Assembly: GCA_013396635.1 (NCBI GenBank)
Contig: WBMW01005156.1
Location: forward strand, 908,728 to 972,727
DNA length: 64,000 nucleotides
Source of the DNA: Penelope pileata
Taxonomy: Eukaryota; Chordata; Aves; Galliformes; Cracidae
Direction of reading: 5' to 3'
This document shows positions 42,130 through 52,484 of this stretch, piece by piece. Position 1 is the first letter of the stretch; the number at the start of each line of letters is the position of its first letter. The position numbers and the translations under genes were made by a program. A model generated the notes under the pieces. It saw only the letters and a list, made by a program, of their open reading frames with translations, made no database searches and had not been told where the DNA came from.

Positions 42130-43000
42130 ATCGGTCCATCGAAGGCCTATCTCCCTAGATTCAGAAGAGCAAAAGGAAAATGTGGGTCTGCTGCTGAATG
42201 AGGTGTGTGCCTAGATAACAGAGGACATTGAGAAGGCAGAGTTACTGTCTTCTTTGCTTCAGTCTTTACTGCTAAGACTGCCCCTTGGGAATCCCAAACT
42301 CTGGAGATAAGACAGAGCCTGAGGAAAGGAAGACTTCCACTTGGTTGAGCAGGATGTGGTCAGAGATAGCCTAGGTAAACTTGCTGTATACAAATCCATT
42401 GGCCCTGATGGGATGCACCCACAGCTGCTGAGGGAGCTGGCAAAAGTGATTTCCAAGCTTCTCTCTAACATCTTTGAAAGGTCATGGAGAACAGGAAAGG
42501 GTAACTGTGTCCAGTTCTGGGCTCTTCAGTTCAAAAAGAACAGAAATCTAGAGAGAGATCAGTGGAGGGCCATAAATATGCTTAAAAACCTGTAGCATCA
42601 CACTTAGGAGTAAAGGCTCAGAGACCTGGAACTATTCAGCACAGAGAAGACTGAGGTGATCTTATCAATGCCTATAAATATCTAACAGGCACGAGTCAAG
42701 TGGATAGAGCCAGGCTCTTTTCAGCAGTGCCCTGTCACAGAACAAGGGGCAATGGGCACAAACTAGAACATAGGAAGTTCCGTACAAACATAAGGAAAAA
42801 CTTTTCTTCTTTGCAGGTAGCAGAGCAGTGGAACAGGCTGCCCAGAGGCATTGTGGAGCCTCCTTCTCTGGAGATATTCAAAACCTGCCTGGATGCTTTC
42901 CTGCATAACCTACTCTAGGGAACCTGCCCATGGCAGTGTACTTGGAGCTAGATAATCTTTAAAGCCTCCTCCTACCCAGCCCCTTCTATGATTCTATGAA
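42130..43000 (+). mobile_element. CR1 LINE with internal deletion of the reverse transcriptase core
   Basis: The 5' part encodes the linker before the reverse transcriptase (LLLNEV; then IGPDGMHPQLLRELAKV and SNIFERSWRTG up to about 42492). The sequence then jumps to the carboxy-terminal part (CVQFWALQFKKN from about 42505, then RARLFSAVP, HKLEHRKFR, WNRLPRGIV and CLDAFLHNLL up to about 42915). It ends with 'ccttctatgattctatga', the CR1 3' terminus. The catalytic YLDF and FADD blocks that belong between SWRTG and the QFWA block are absent. In-frame stops lie near 42210, 42310 and 42593. The carboxy-terminal tail matches the copy at 1-235. The 5' boundary is uncertain and may lie up to 70 bp upstream. 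Confidence 0.9.
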
Positions 43001-43004
43001 TGCA

Positions 43005-43340
43005 GGTTATAGGGCCTATGTACTGAGCACTAGTGATCCCAGGTAAGTGGCATCACAGGTCAGACCCATGGTGTAGCACCTGGAGCTGCAACAGACCAAC
43101 AGACCTCTGTTCTCCTTAGCCAGACAAGAGCAGGATGTGGTCATTGGTATTAGCTGTGTATGGGAGTTCTGAGTATCTGTCTGTGACCATGGCCAGCCAT
43201 GTATGTATGTGTCATTTACATGCACTGTGTATGCATATGTTTGCAGGGAATATATCCCCAGCCTTGTTGTTGGTTTAACTCAGGGAATGAAACTACAGCA
43301 GCCCGTCTTGTGCTGTTGGACCTGGCCTGACATTTTATCC
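43005..43340. repeat. GC-richer segment, probable dispersed repeat of unknown class
   Basis: Directly after the CR1 3' end the sequence stays G+C-richer and low in homopolymers for about 330 bp, then returns to the AT-rich background. Its texture resembles LTR-type dispersed repeats of birds, and I have a faint recognition of the 'tgtatgtatgtgtcattt' stretch, but I cannot name a family. It might be part of an element that neighbours the CR1. Confidence 0.35.
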
Positions 43341-45890
43341 TAAAAATAGGTATCTGAGGGCCTTTGCAATGTATAAGTATGTCCAGAAGTCCCTGAGCTG
43401 CCTTTGTATCTAAAGAAGGTTTCTAATCTATACAAACCCTGACTGAAGCAATAACAACAAAAAAGAAAACTATGCATTCCAGCTATTCAGTCTAAAGTTA
43501 CTGAAATGGAGGTCAAAGTAAAGTCTCCTGCAATTCCATAATGCAGATGGCACTACTTATTTTTATGGCATCACATTAAATATATTAAATAGAACTATGA
43601 CCTCTCTAGACCCCCCTTCTCTCTTCTTTGTGTAAATTAATATACCACAACATCCAATAATCAGGATGGTAAGGAAAAACACGGCTGAAGTACTTGTTTT
43701 CAAGAAGCAGTTACTGTTTATCTAACCCCTTACTAAGTAACTTTACTAATTCACATAGTATCTGTACCTGAGAAAATGTACTGTTTGATCTGTTACATAT
43801 AAATCCCGACAATATTGTTCAATTACTTCAGGACTTTTTTTGCCCATGGTATAGTTACCTCTTTTCCAAATACATCTTGGATGTGTTTGCACAATTTTTG
43901 TCTGTGCTGCCTGAAGAAAGCTGACACTAATCTGCACTTCAGCTTTTTTGTTCTTTGTTTTAATTGCAATATTGTTATTTCTTGCTTCTTTCCTTTGTCT
44001 TCCTTTCTTCCACCCCCAGCGTTCTGCCTGACATATTCCTTGCCTTGATGTTGTTTTTTTTAAGATGGCAGATGTCTTTGTCATCATCATCCAATTAGAG
44101 GACAGGTGATGAGGATGTATGGACACTAAACAACACACACTGAACAACAAAATGCTTTCTATAGCACTTACAGGATATCTCTTTGGGGCTATATGACTGC
44201 AAATACTAAAACCTCATTATAGATAGTTGGCAAAGAGTTCTAATTCTTTTTTTAGGTGTTTATGTTGGATTCTAAAGCCATTGAGTTCATGCCTAATGTT
44301 TAAAAACATGCTTTGAATATATACAGAACAGTATATAACTTCTCCTTCACCTAAAACTACTGTGTTTTCTAAAATGTCTAATATCTATTGCAATACCTTC
44401 AAAAATTTTTAGGAATTTTTCTGCAAGCCTTTATCTAACACCTTTTTTCCCCTCCTACTGGCAAATCAACCAGTCTCTTCATAGAGTTTCAAGTCAATTT
44501 CTGACCTTGTCGTTGTAATCTATGCAATAAGCCTTATGAAAACAGTCTTACAACCTGTTCCTTGCAGTAAATAAAAACTCCTAAGGTCTACAAGTGTCAG
44601 AAGTGAAACTAGCATCTTACACCAAACACAAGTGATGAAGTTGCATACTCCTTGTGGCAGCACCTTTTTCTTCTACTTTTATGCTATGCGTCACAGTACT
44701 AGTTAAATTATTCACTAAACGGCATAAAAATCTTTGAAACATTATATAGGGAAAAAGTAATCTTTAAATCAACTATCCAGTCTAATAGCTGTGATTTTGT
44801 AAACTCTAGCATGCTGTAGATGTAGAGTGTTACTTTGCACCATAGAAACTGTATTTGAAGATGATGTAATTACTACATAAAGAACTGGAAAAGGCACAAA
44901 AAATAAGAAAAATGCACTTATCGCATGCCATGACAGGCTTACTGAGGCTTTAAATGAATATATATATTTATAAAATTGCCTTTGACAATTCACAATATCT
45001 GATTATGTGGCAGGATGATCTCACAAAGGATTTGATTATACGGTACACTGAGCTATGGCTAGTAAATAATAACCTCCTGCATTCATGCTTCTGCTTGTTA
45101 TTGTTAGAAAAGTGGCACAATATTGAAAATTAGTAAGTGCCATAAGCAAATCAATTATTGATGCAGGACAGAACATATCATTTGGAAAAGGTAGTGAAGA
45201 TAAACCACTTTATTCCCATGCATCAAAAAAATTTCTAAATGGCAGCAAGTTGATCCTGACATATAAGCCACATAATGGGCCAAAATGAATAAAACAGGAC
45301 AAATTGTTGTATATTTTATTTGAAAAATATTGTACATTTATGTGGTTGCTAGTATTTTAGTGAGTGTTATCTGAAGTGAGAATGCACTTGGTGACAGTTA
45401 AAAACGTTCAGAGTGGTTTAAATGATATGGCTGTCTGGGCCAAGTTTGCTCTAGTGGGTGCACAGAGGGGAGAACTTATTCCATCTGCACACTTAACTAC
45501 CTGGAGATAAGTGAGTGACTTTCAGGAGATTTTCTGTATTGCAAGACACTGTTTTGAAGCTCGTTGCACTGTTCTGCATTACTGGTGGCTGCTATAATGC
45601 AAAAATATTACTTGATTCCTAGGACAAAGTTCAAGTAAGTGAATTCTCTGAAAAAAAATCACGTAGAAAAGATTTAAGACGCAAATCTGATGCTAATATT
45701 TGAGTTCTCAGATCTAAAGTCAAAATCTATGATTGATTTTGAAAATGGAAATTGAGAATTAGTCACTAATGTTCTGCAAATTTAATCAGAACCTGCATGG
45801 ACTTCGACACTCATCTGTAATACAGAAATACAGCAAATATATCTTGTTGCTGTTTATTGCCCAATCTTATCTTACTACGTTTATTTTTTG
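43341..45890. other. Unique DNA with a borderline open frame
   Basis: No repeat is recognised. A 134-codon frame on the - strand (43746-44150) has a Lys/Arg-rich middle and no domain I can name. A 77-codon frame on the opposite strand (43815-44048) overlaps it. Neither is supported as a gene. Confidence 0.5.
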
Positions 45891-45895
45891 AAGTA
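45891..45895. repeat. Target-site duplication, left copy (AAGTA)
   Basis: AAGTA lies immediately before the TG...CA element, and the same five bases follow its far end at 46375-46379. Confidence 0.75.
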
Positions 45896-46374
45896 TGTTG
45901 AGGTTTAACCTGGCAGGCAGCTAAACACTACACAGCCATTCGCTCCCTCCTGCCCCTAGCAGAGCGAAGAGAATTAGAAACAAAATACAACTCATGGCTT
46001 AGACAAAAAGTATTTACTTAGAAGAGAAAAATAGAAAAATTCAATATATATATATCAATATATATCAGCAATGCAATTGCTCACCACCCACAGACTGATA
46101 TCCAGCATGCCCCCCAAGCAGCAATTGTGCCCTGGCCAACTCCCCACAGCTTTATAGCCTTCTGCATGGCGTCATGAGGTATGGAATAACATTGTACCTA
46201 ATTCAGGCCAGCTGTCCTGGCTCTACTCTGCCCCTGCCACTGCACTGTAAAGGTAGTGGCTCTTCCCCACCAAGCGGCCAGGCCCTAGGCATGCTCCCAT
46301 CACTCAGCAACAATCAAAACATCAGTATGTTACTAATATTCAGGATAAGTGTAGTAAACCGACAGATCAGGACA
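45896..46374 (-). mobile_element. Solo LTR of an avian endogenous retrovirus
   Basis: Read on the - strand the element begins TGTCCTGATCTGTC and ends CCTCAACA, so it has TG...CA ends over 479 bp, and it is flanked by a 5-bp direct repeat AAGTA. It holds a TATAAA box on the - strand (46151-46156), as expected for a U3 promoter, and G+C-rich blocks around 46081-46290. The + strand phrases 'gaggtttaacctggcaggca', 'caattgctcaccaccc' and 'ggccagctgtcctggct' resemble an LTR family found in many avian genomes; I recognise it but cannot name it with certainty. No gag, pol or env sequence adjoins it, so it is a solo LTR formed by recombination between two LTRs. Compared with my memory of the family, part of U3 is missing. 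Confidence 0.85.
46043..46067. repeat. TA-rich microsatellite inside the LTR
   Basis: Two alternating TA runs separated by a short CAA interruption replace the A-rich simple repeat usually found at this place in the LTR family. Confidence 0.6.
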
Positions 46375-46379
46375 AAGTA
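46375..46379. repeat. Target-site duplication, right copy (AAGTA)
   Basis: This is identical to 45891-45895 and abuts the LTR end. Five-base duplications fit integration by beta- or alpha-type retroviral integrases better than the 4-base type. Confidence 0.75.
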
Positions 46380-46959
46380 ATAAACTGTCATACTGCTTCA
46401 TCTATGACTAGCTCAGCTAAGCCTTACTTAAAGCTTTAATTATTGTACAAGTTATAACCAAAAAAATACTATGTTTAAAAGAAGAGTAACAGTAGATCAT
46501 GCAACTTCTTTAGGTTTCAATGCATTTTCAAGAGGTGAAAGAATAAATTTTTAGCAAATTTTAGCTCTGAGCAAAGGTGAGATCTAGCTTGACATCAAAT
46601 AGATTTATTGAAAATATACAAATATCAAGGAAACTGCACACAATAACTTCATCCTATTTAGCCTAGCACTGCAAACCTATCATGTAATAACTCAATACAA
46701 AAGTAAGAAAGAGAACAACAACAACAAGCAAATTCTTTGCAAACATTTGGCAGTTCTCAGAAATTCTATTTTAATTTCATTATGGTCATTCAAGTTTGCA
46801 CTAAACCTTTTTCCTTTCTAAAAATTAATTTCTAAATCAATATCGTCTTAAAAACAATAACAAAAATTAATAAAACCAGGCCTTCATAGCACTGTCTTAA
46901 ACAACATTAAACAACAAACTCCAAACAATATTTTCTATAAAGTTCTAAAATCACTAGGA
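46380..46959. other. AT-rich spacer, nothing recognised
   Basis: A-rich sequence with CAA and AAC clusters between the solo LTR and the unidentified repeat. No gene or repeat is recognised. Confidence 0.5.
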
Positions 46960-47270
46960 CCCCATTTAATCTCAGACTAGGGCCCTCAGCCCCACATCAC
47001 AAACCCACTTGGTGGTAAGGCTGGGGATGCCTCGGGAATTGTGAGAGCTGAATAAACACTAAATTTGTAGTATAACACTACAACCCTCCGTTTTAACAAG
47101 TACCCAGGTGCAATCCTGAGATTGAATTCTGCAATCCTTGCAAAATAGTTGGGCTATGGAAGATGCTAAACCTCCAGCAATTGTACATGAAGCTAAATCT
47201 TCTAGCAACACAGAAAAGATGCTAGACAAGTGAGAGCTTCCCACCATAGTGTCTCAGCTTGCTTTGCCTC
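46960..47270 (-). repeat. Unidentified dispersed repeat, copy 1
   Basis: On the - strand this stretch carries a 62-codon open frame (47247-47059) with the blocks TIAGGLASS and FCKDC, and continues into a G+C-rich tail (about 47035-46965). A diverged copy of the first 150 bp lies on the + strand at 48975-49115. The two share an 18-base identity over the GGLASS codons and a 13-base identity over the CKDC codons. The class is unknown: an LTR, an internal piece of an endogenous retrovirus or another retroposon are all possible. It is not supported as a gene. Confidence 0.55.
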
Positions 47271-48954
47271 GTACTTTCACTGCTTATTCATCGGAAAGTC
47301 ACTGTAGTACTCTATAGCAAAGATTCCATGGATGTACATGTTGATATGAAATAATACATTCAAATTTACAAAAGTTAAAAAGTATTTTTAAGGATTACAT
47401 AGTTTTTAGTTTTATGTCTGATACTTTTCAGTCTAAAAACCATATCATGACTGTCAAAAATTCCTGCAATATTTTGGTTGACACATTTACATTTTCAAGT
47501 GAATAAAATCAGTTTAATAGGTCTGATAGACCCATCAACAGCGTTTTTTTTTTAAGTTTACCTGATTTTCTACTCTGTCTAATTGACAAATTTGATTACA
47601 TCTGTCATTTTCCAGAAATATTACAGTCATTTCAGCAACCTTTTGCAGCACTAATTTTAAGTTTACATTTAAAAAACACTATACAAAGAATAGAATACAG
47701 TAGTTGTATTAAAAACAAGTATTGTAATTTGAGGTATTTCCATTTACAAACTGGGTACAAAATCATGTCTCTGTAAGACACTAGTACAGTATGATTTATG
47801 ACTAAAAAGGTAAGATTATTTTTACTGATTTAAGAATTCATGATCACACTCTCAATCAAGACAAGAATAAGAGTGACACAGCTTGATTATACAGAACATA
47901 GAAAGATGTGGATTATGCCACAGAGAAAACAAGATTATAAAACAATTCAAACAATGTATGTATAAACTCTGCAAGGATTTTAGTGAAAAATATCAACCAT
48001 TTTAGACGGTACATGCACCAACATGTTCAACAAGTAGAGATTGCCACACGTGCATCTCCAGGTGTTATTAACATTTTTGTGGTAGGTATAACATGAAAGT
48101 CAAAAATCTGCCAAATAAGAATACAGCTGTAGTGCTTGTTTACTACTAGACTAAGACCAGTCAAGAAATCATTTATTAGACTAGAAGAAAAATTAAAATT
48201 TTAAAATTCAATTTTTACATAGCCTTAGCAATTTCTCCATTTACTGTAACTGATCTCTCTCTGTCCCTCTCCTTTCCGTACTCTCTATTCTAGAGTTTAT
48301 TCAGAATATAGATGTAGGCATATTGCATGAAAGGTACAACAGCAGATTTTTTTTGGTACTACTGGGAACCAATTTGCCTTAAAAAATAAGAAAGAGATAC
48401 ATGGACTAGTATCTACGCTGAATAGGTGGGTTCTATTCTCTTCAAAACCAAATCCCTCAAATAAAGGACCTATTTTGATATTCCTGCTTGTTCCTACTTT
48501 GACAATGGTTTCAAGAGAACTTCTAACACTACAAACTATGTGGAAACTTGGAGAATTTTAAATACAGAAAGTAGAACATGTCAGAAAACAGAAAATGTGA
48601 AAATCAATTTTAAAGAGGAAGAAGAAAGTTTCAAATCTCAGAGCAGAATGTTAGCCATGAAAGAAAAACAATTGTGGAGACAAAAGTTAAATAAGATAAG
48701 AAGAAACAAGAAAATTAAAATAAATGAAGCAAGAGAAACATCAATTTAATTATCAGCTTGATTAACTACCCAAGAAGTTAGAAGTAGAAAAACAAAATAA
48801 GTATTCAGTAAGATGACAACAGCTGGAAAGATTAACTTAACATATAAAAAAGCAACAAGAGCCAATGATTATTATGTATTCACAGCTCTATGTGGCCATG
48901 AGAAACATCTATACAATTTGACATAGTGACTTAAGCTATGTTCCAAGGAGGTAT
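47271..48954. other. AT-rich spacer between the two inverted repeat copies
   Basis: No gene or repeat family is recognised. A charged 69-codon frame at 48540-48749 is made of Lys/Glu-rich codons in a purine-rich tract and looks random. Confidence 0.5.
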
Positions 48955-49227
48955 GTGAGATCTTCGCTTTTCTTCTTTAAATCCATTTTTACTATGTTTC
49001 TAGAAGATGTCTCTCTATTTACCATTGTTGGAGGTTTAGCATCTTCTGCACTCCAACCATTCTGCAAGGATTGCATCCAGGAATTTGCTAAAGCAGAGGG
49101 TTGCAGTATGAGTAAAATATCTTATTTCTCAGATGACCTTGCAGAATTGAACCTAGCTGAAAATCTGTATTTAATAACAAAACACTTTTTCCTTTTTTGC
49201 AATACAATAATGTCTGTTTACAAATAA
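48955..49227 (+). repeat. Unidentified dispersed repeat, copy 2 (inverted relative to copy 1)
   Basis: A 90-codon open frame contains TIVGGLASS, FCKDC and AEGCS in the same order and spacing as copy 1, with about 14 bases missing between CKDC and AEGC. Many differences between the copies change amino acids, so the open frame alone does not argue for selection. The part after about 49115 has no counterpart that I can see in copy 1. Confidence 0.5.
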
Positions 49228-49243
49228 TAGAGTCCAGCTGAGT

Positions 49244-49312
49244 TGTTGCATCACTCAGCGACAACCAAACCATGGGTGCGTGAATGGTGCTGTCTGAGCT
49301 GAAACCAGGACA
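49244..49312 (-). mobile_element. LTR fragment, same family as 45896-46374
   Basis: The stretch 'catcactcagcgacaacc' matches 'catcactcagcaacaatc' at about 46299-46316 in the solo LTR. After an internal loss it ends in 'agctgaaaccaggaca', the characteristic outer end of this avian LTR family in antisense. Only the U3 tip is left, in the same orientation as the solo LTR. Confidence 0.6.
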
Positions 49313-50049
49313 CGGAGAGGGCACAATGCAGTGCTAACTGAAGTTATGCAAATAATTGTATGCATTTTGAAATATTGGCTAAACAAAGTCTGGCAAAAAG
49401 TGAAAAATGTGGCCTTGCTTCCCATTTTTATAAAGGAACTTGAGAATAAGTTTCAAGATTGCTGAAAAAATCAGTGTTTTGGTGTATTTGCAACGCTATT
49501 TTCAGTCAACATAAATGTATTACCTGCACATTTTCAAATGGAACATAGAGAGTTGTAATCAGATATTCAACTGAAAAATTTGATCACATCTTCTTACTAG
49601 GCTTTCATAATACCAGATAAAAGTATCCCTTGGTTCGCAATCATGCCTGATCCATGTCATTGCTTTTTGGCAGTACATACATTTGTGAACAACTGTTTTC
49701 AAGGACGAAGCACAGGGAGAGTAAAATTTGATCAAAGATCTCTGATGAACACCTTGAAACCTCACTGCAAACACTTCCATTTAACCAGACTGATGCATTA
49801 ATTTCACAAAAACAAGGTCAAATATCCTATTAGTTTTACTTTTTTTGCTTTTTTTTTTTTTATGTTTTAGTTAAAAATATGTTTAAAAAGTTTTGTTGCT
49901 TATGTACATTAACTACACTGTATGTTTTATACGTGTCCTAAGACAACTCCTCTTCACTCAATGTGACTTAGGCAACCTAAAAAGTTGGATGCCCATGGTT
50001 TGAAGGAAAACAGTTTGAATTTCAGAATCTCGTAGAAGAAAATTAATTT
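49313..50049. other. Unique DNA, nothing recognised
   Basis: A T run lies at about 49847-49861. A 73-codon frame on the - strand (49780-49559) shows no family features. Confidence 0.5.
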
Positions 50050-50168
50050 TCATAGAATAAAGTCATTAAATCATAGAATATCCCAAGTTGGAGACCCACA
50101 AGGATTACTGAGCCCAGCTCCTGGCCCCACATAGGACCACCCAACAAACAAATCATATGTCTCAGAGG
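50050..50168 (-). mobile_element. CR1 LINE, short 3' end, - strand
   Basis: In reverse complement the stretch gives the CR1 3' order seen at 19245-19378: a block ending CATATGATTTG, then GGAGCTGGGCTCAGTAATCC, then CTTGGGATATTCTATGATTT, then TTATTCTATG. On the + strand it is recognisable from 'tcatagaatatcccaagttg'. About 120 bp of the 3' end survive. It is the only clear CR1 copy on this strand. Confidence 0.87.
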
Positions 50169-51907
50169 ATTTCATGGTATAACTGTAGATCCACCTTCCA
50201 GAATAATACTAGACGCAGGGAGAATGGACATAATACCATATGTTCTATAGCATTTTGGCCTGTTTTTTCCATTTGTTTTCAAGAAAATAAGGGAAGTATT
50301 TTTAAATGTGTACAAATGTGTGAAATGCTTAAACATTTTATGACGTCTCTCCAAATCTTTTCACAAGAATAGAACAATTTTTTGTCCCTTCCATAAAATT
50401 TTTAAATGTTCTGTTATAAATCCTCAAAAGATTTCCAATTCCAAAAAAAATTATAAATTTATAATATTTTTGAAGTGGAAATGAATATAATAGGAATTGA
50501 GTGTAGACTTATCCTAGCAGAGCTCCCTAAGGATTAGGGAACTTTCCTAACTGCTTTTGAAATCGTCTCTCTCTCTTTCACACATTAAAGCTTTGTTCTT
50601 TACTTAGACACAGACTGTATTTGTTATAATTGCTACAAATTATATAAATTAATTCAAAAACATACTTTAAAAAAAAACCTTTGAAATCTGGATTTCCCTT
50701 CCATACTCATTTTAGTTGTTGCACAAGTCATTCAGTTATATATATTTGTATTCACATTCTCCACTCCCAAAATATCACTTAAATAGGTTTGAATCAATGT
50801 TGAAAACTGAGTTTAAAGTACCTTTATTTTTTCTTTAGCTGCTTTTAAGGGTATCTTAGCTTAAGTATAGATTCTCTTTTTTTTTGTGCAAACACTTCTG
50901 GATATATGACTTTTCCTGGAGCAATTTTAAATTGGAGAAACGTCTACTTTTAAATAGTCAGAAGGTTTCGTCTTGCTCCTACTAGATAAGACATTTTTGT
51001 TGACAAGAATAAACTTGAGCTTATCCAGTCACGTGTTTAAAGAGTATACGTATGTGGGAGAGAGATTTTTATTAGATATCCTAAACTTCTGGTTTTTGAG
51101 TTTTATGTATTTTTTTTCCCCTTGCATTCTCTCTGTCATCTGTATATTTTGCTGCAGAAGTGATGCTGGGACTGCAATCATGATGAAACTATATCCAAAA
51201 CTCGCTAAACTGATGTGACACTACTGCTTCTTGAGCAAGAACGGTTCTAGAAAGTTCTGAACTCTCAAACTTTGAGAGCAGGCCACAAAATCTATGCATG
51301 CTACTATTTTTTTTTTTTTTTTAATCTCCTTGTAGATTTATGCTTAAGTAAAGGATGGTTCTAATCTGAAAATGTGAGCTTATCTTTTGCATGCTTACGT
51401 ATCCTAGTAGCAGATATTGGGGAAGCAGTTGAAAAGAAGAAAAAGCTTTCCATTTTTAACTCAGTGAATTTCAAAACAGAGTAAGTAACACATGAACTTT
51501 TAGTAATAATGTTTGCCTACATTAAATAGTACACTTGGTAAGTCCCAGTTTTATCTGGGCATATATATAATTTCTAAAGCATGTTGTACAAGATGATCAA
51601 AATTTCAGCAAAGTACACTTGTGAATGAGTAAAGAGTGTAAGGGATTTGGGAACTGACAATCCTGCAATGCAACCCCATAATGTGTCATCTAGTGGGGTA
51701 AAGAAAAATTGTAATTTAGTGAGGTCTTCTCCTCCCTTGTGCTAACAGTAAAAACTTAGAGTTTTTTTCTTTTTTTAAAATTTTGGACACTAGTATATGA
51801 GGTATAAAGAATGCAGGGGTGTCAAATACCGTAATCTAGCCATAATCCTCTTTATATTCAGCTTATGGAAAAACGCTCTAGAGGTTATATCCCAAATACT
51901 CCCATAG

Positions 51908-51960
51908 ATATGTACATACGTATATATACACATGTGTATACATACATACAAATAAATAAG
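51908..51960. repeat. TA/CA simple repeat with a 16-bp palindrome
   Basis: Alternating purine-pyrimidine sequence includes the perfect palindrome TATACACATGTGTATA at 51925-51940 and several ATAC units. It is visible directly. Confidence 0.8.
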
Positions 51961-52445
51961 AAAAAAAAGTAATGATACATAGTAGAACTCAACATTTTGA
52001 AAGCATTTACTAGAGTTAAAGCTAAAAACAAGTTGGAGAAGAAAGCATAAGTGATTTACCTAGGTGCAAATATTTTCTCTTTACGCTACTTTTGTGAGAC
52101 CTAGATAACCAAAAGGAATGAAGGAAATGCTCTAATAGAGGTAGCAATATCATCCAGACAGAGAATGGACAAATTGCACACTTTTATCATGCTCCCCGAG
52201 GAAAAGAGGTAGAAAGGAGTTTCACAGATTCCAAATAGAGAAAAAATAAGAATGAAAAACTTTCCACATTAGAATGACCTGGTGTTCTGTCTTGTGACTG
52301 TCTTTTGATGTGAGACAGTCTCTAGTCTAAAATTGAATTAGAATGTATTATAAAAAGCATGACCAGACTTCTCTGACACAGCTATGTCCTTTGAACATGA
52401 ACTACTTCAACCAAACTGTTTTTTGTTCACTTTATGATTCGCATG

Positions 52446-52484
52446 ATTTGCATATCAAGGTCAAGATGTTAAAATTATAATTTT
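52446..52484 (+). promoter_or_regulatory. Possible transcription-factor site cluster
   Basis: A perfect octamer ATTTGCAT (52446-52453, POU-type site) is followed after one base by TCAAGGTCA (52455-52463, the extended half-site bound by ERR/SF-1-type nuclear receptors), and 7 bases later by the palindrome AAAATTATAATTTT (52471-52484). Each site alone is expected by chance in 64 kb; the tight cluster is suggestive only. Confidence 0.25.

Noticed and set aside
43746..44150. 134-codon - strand frame with a basic middle
   Set aside because: No recognised domain, overlapped by an opposite-strand frame, and the basic part comes from a low-complexity T- and C-rich tract.
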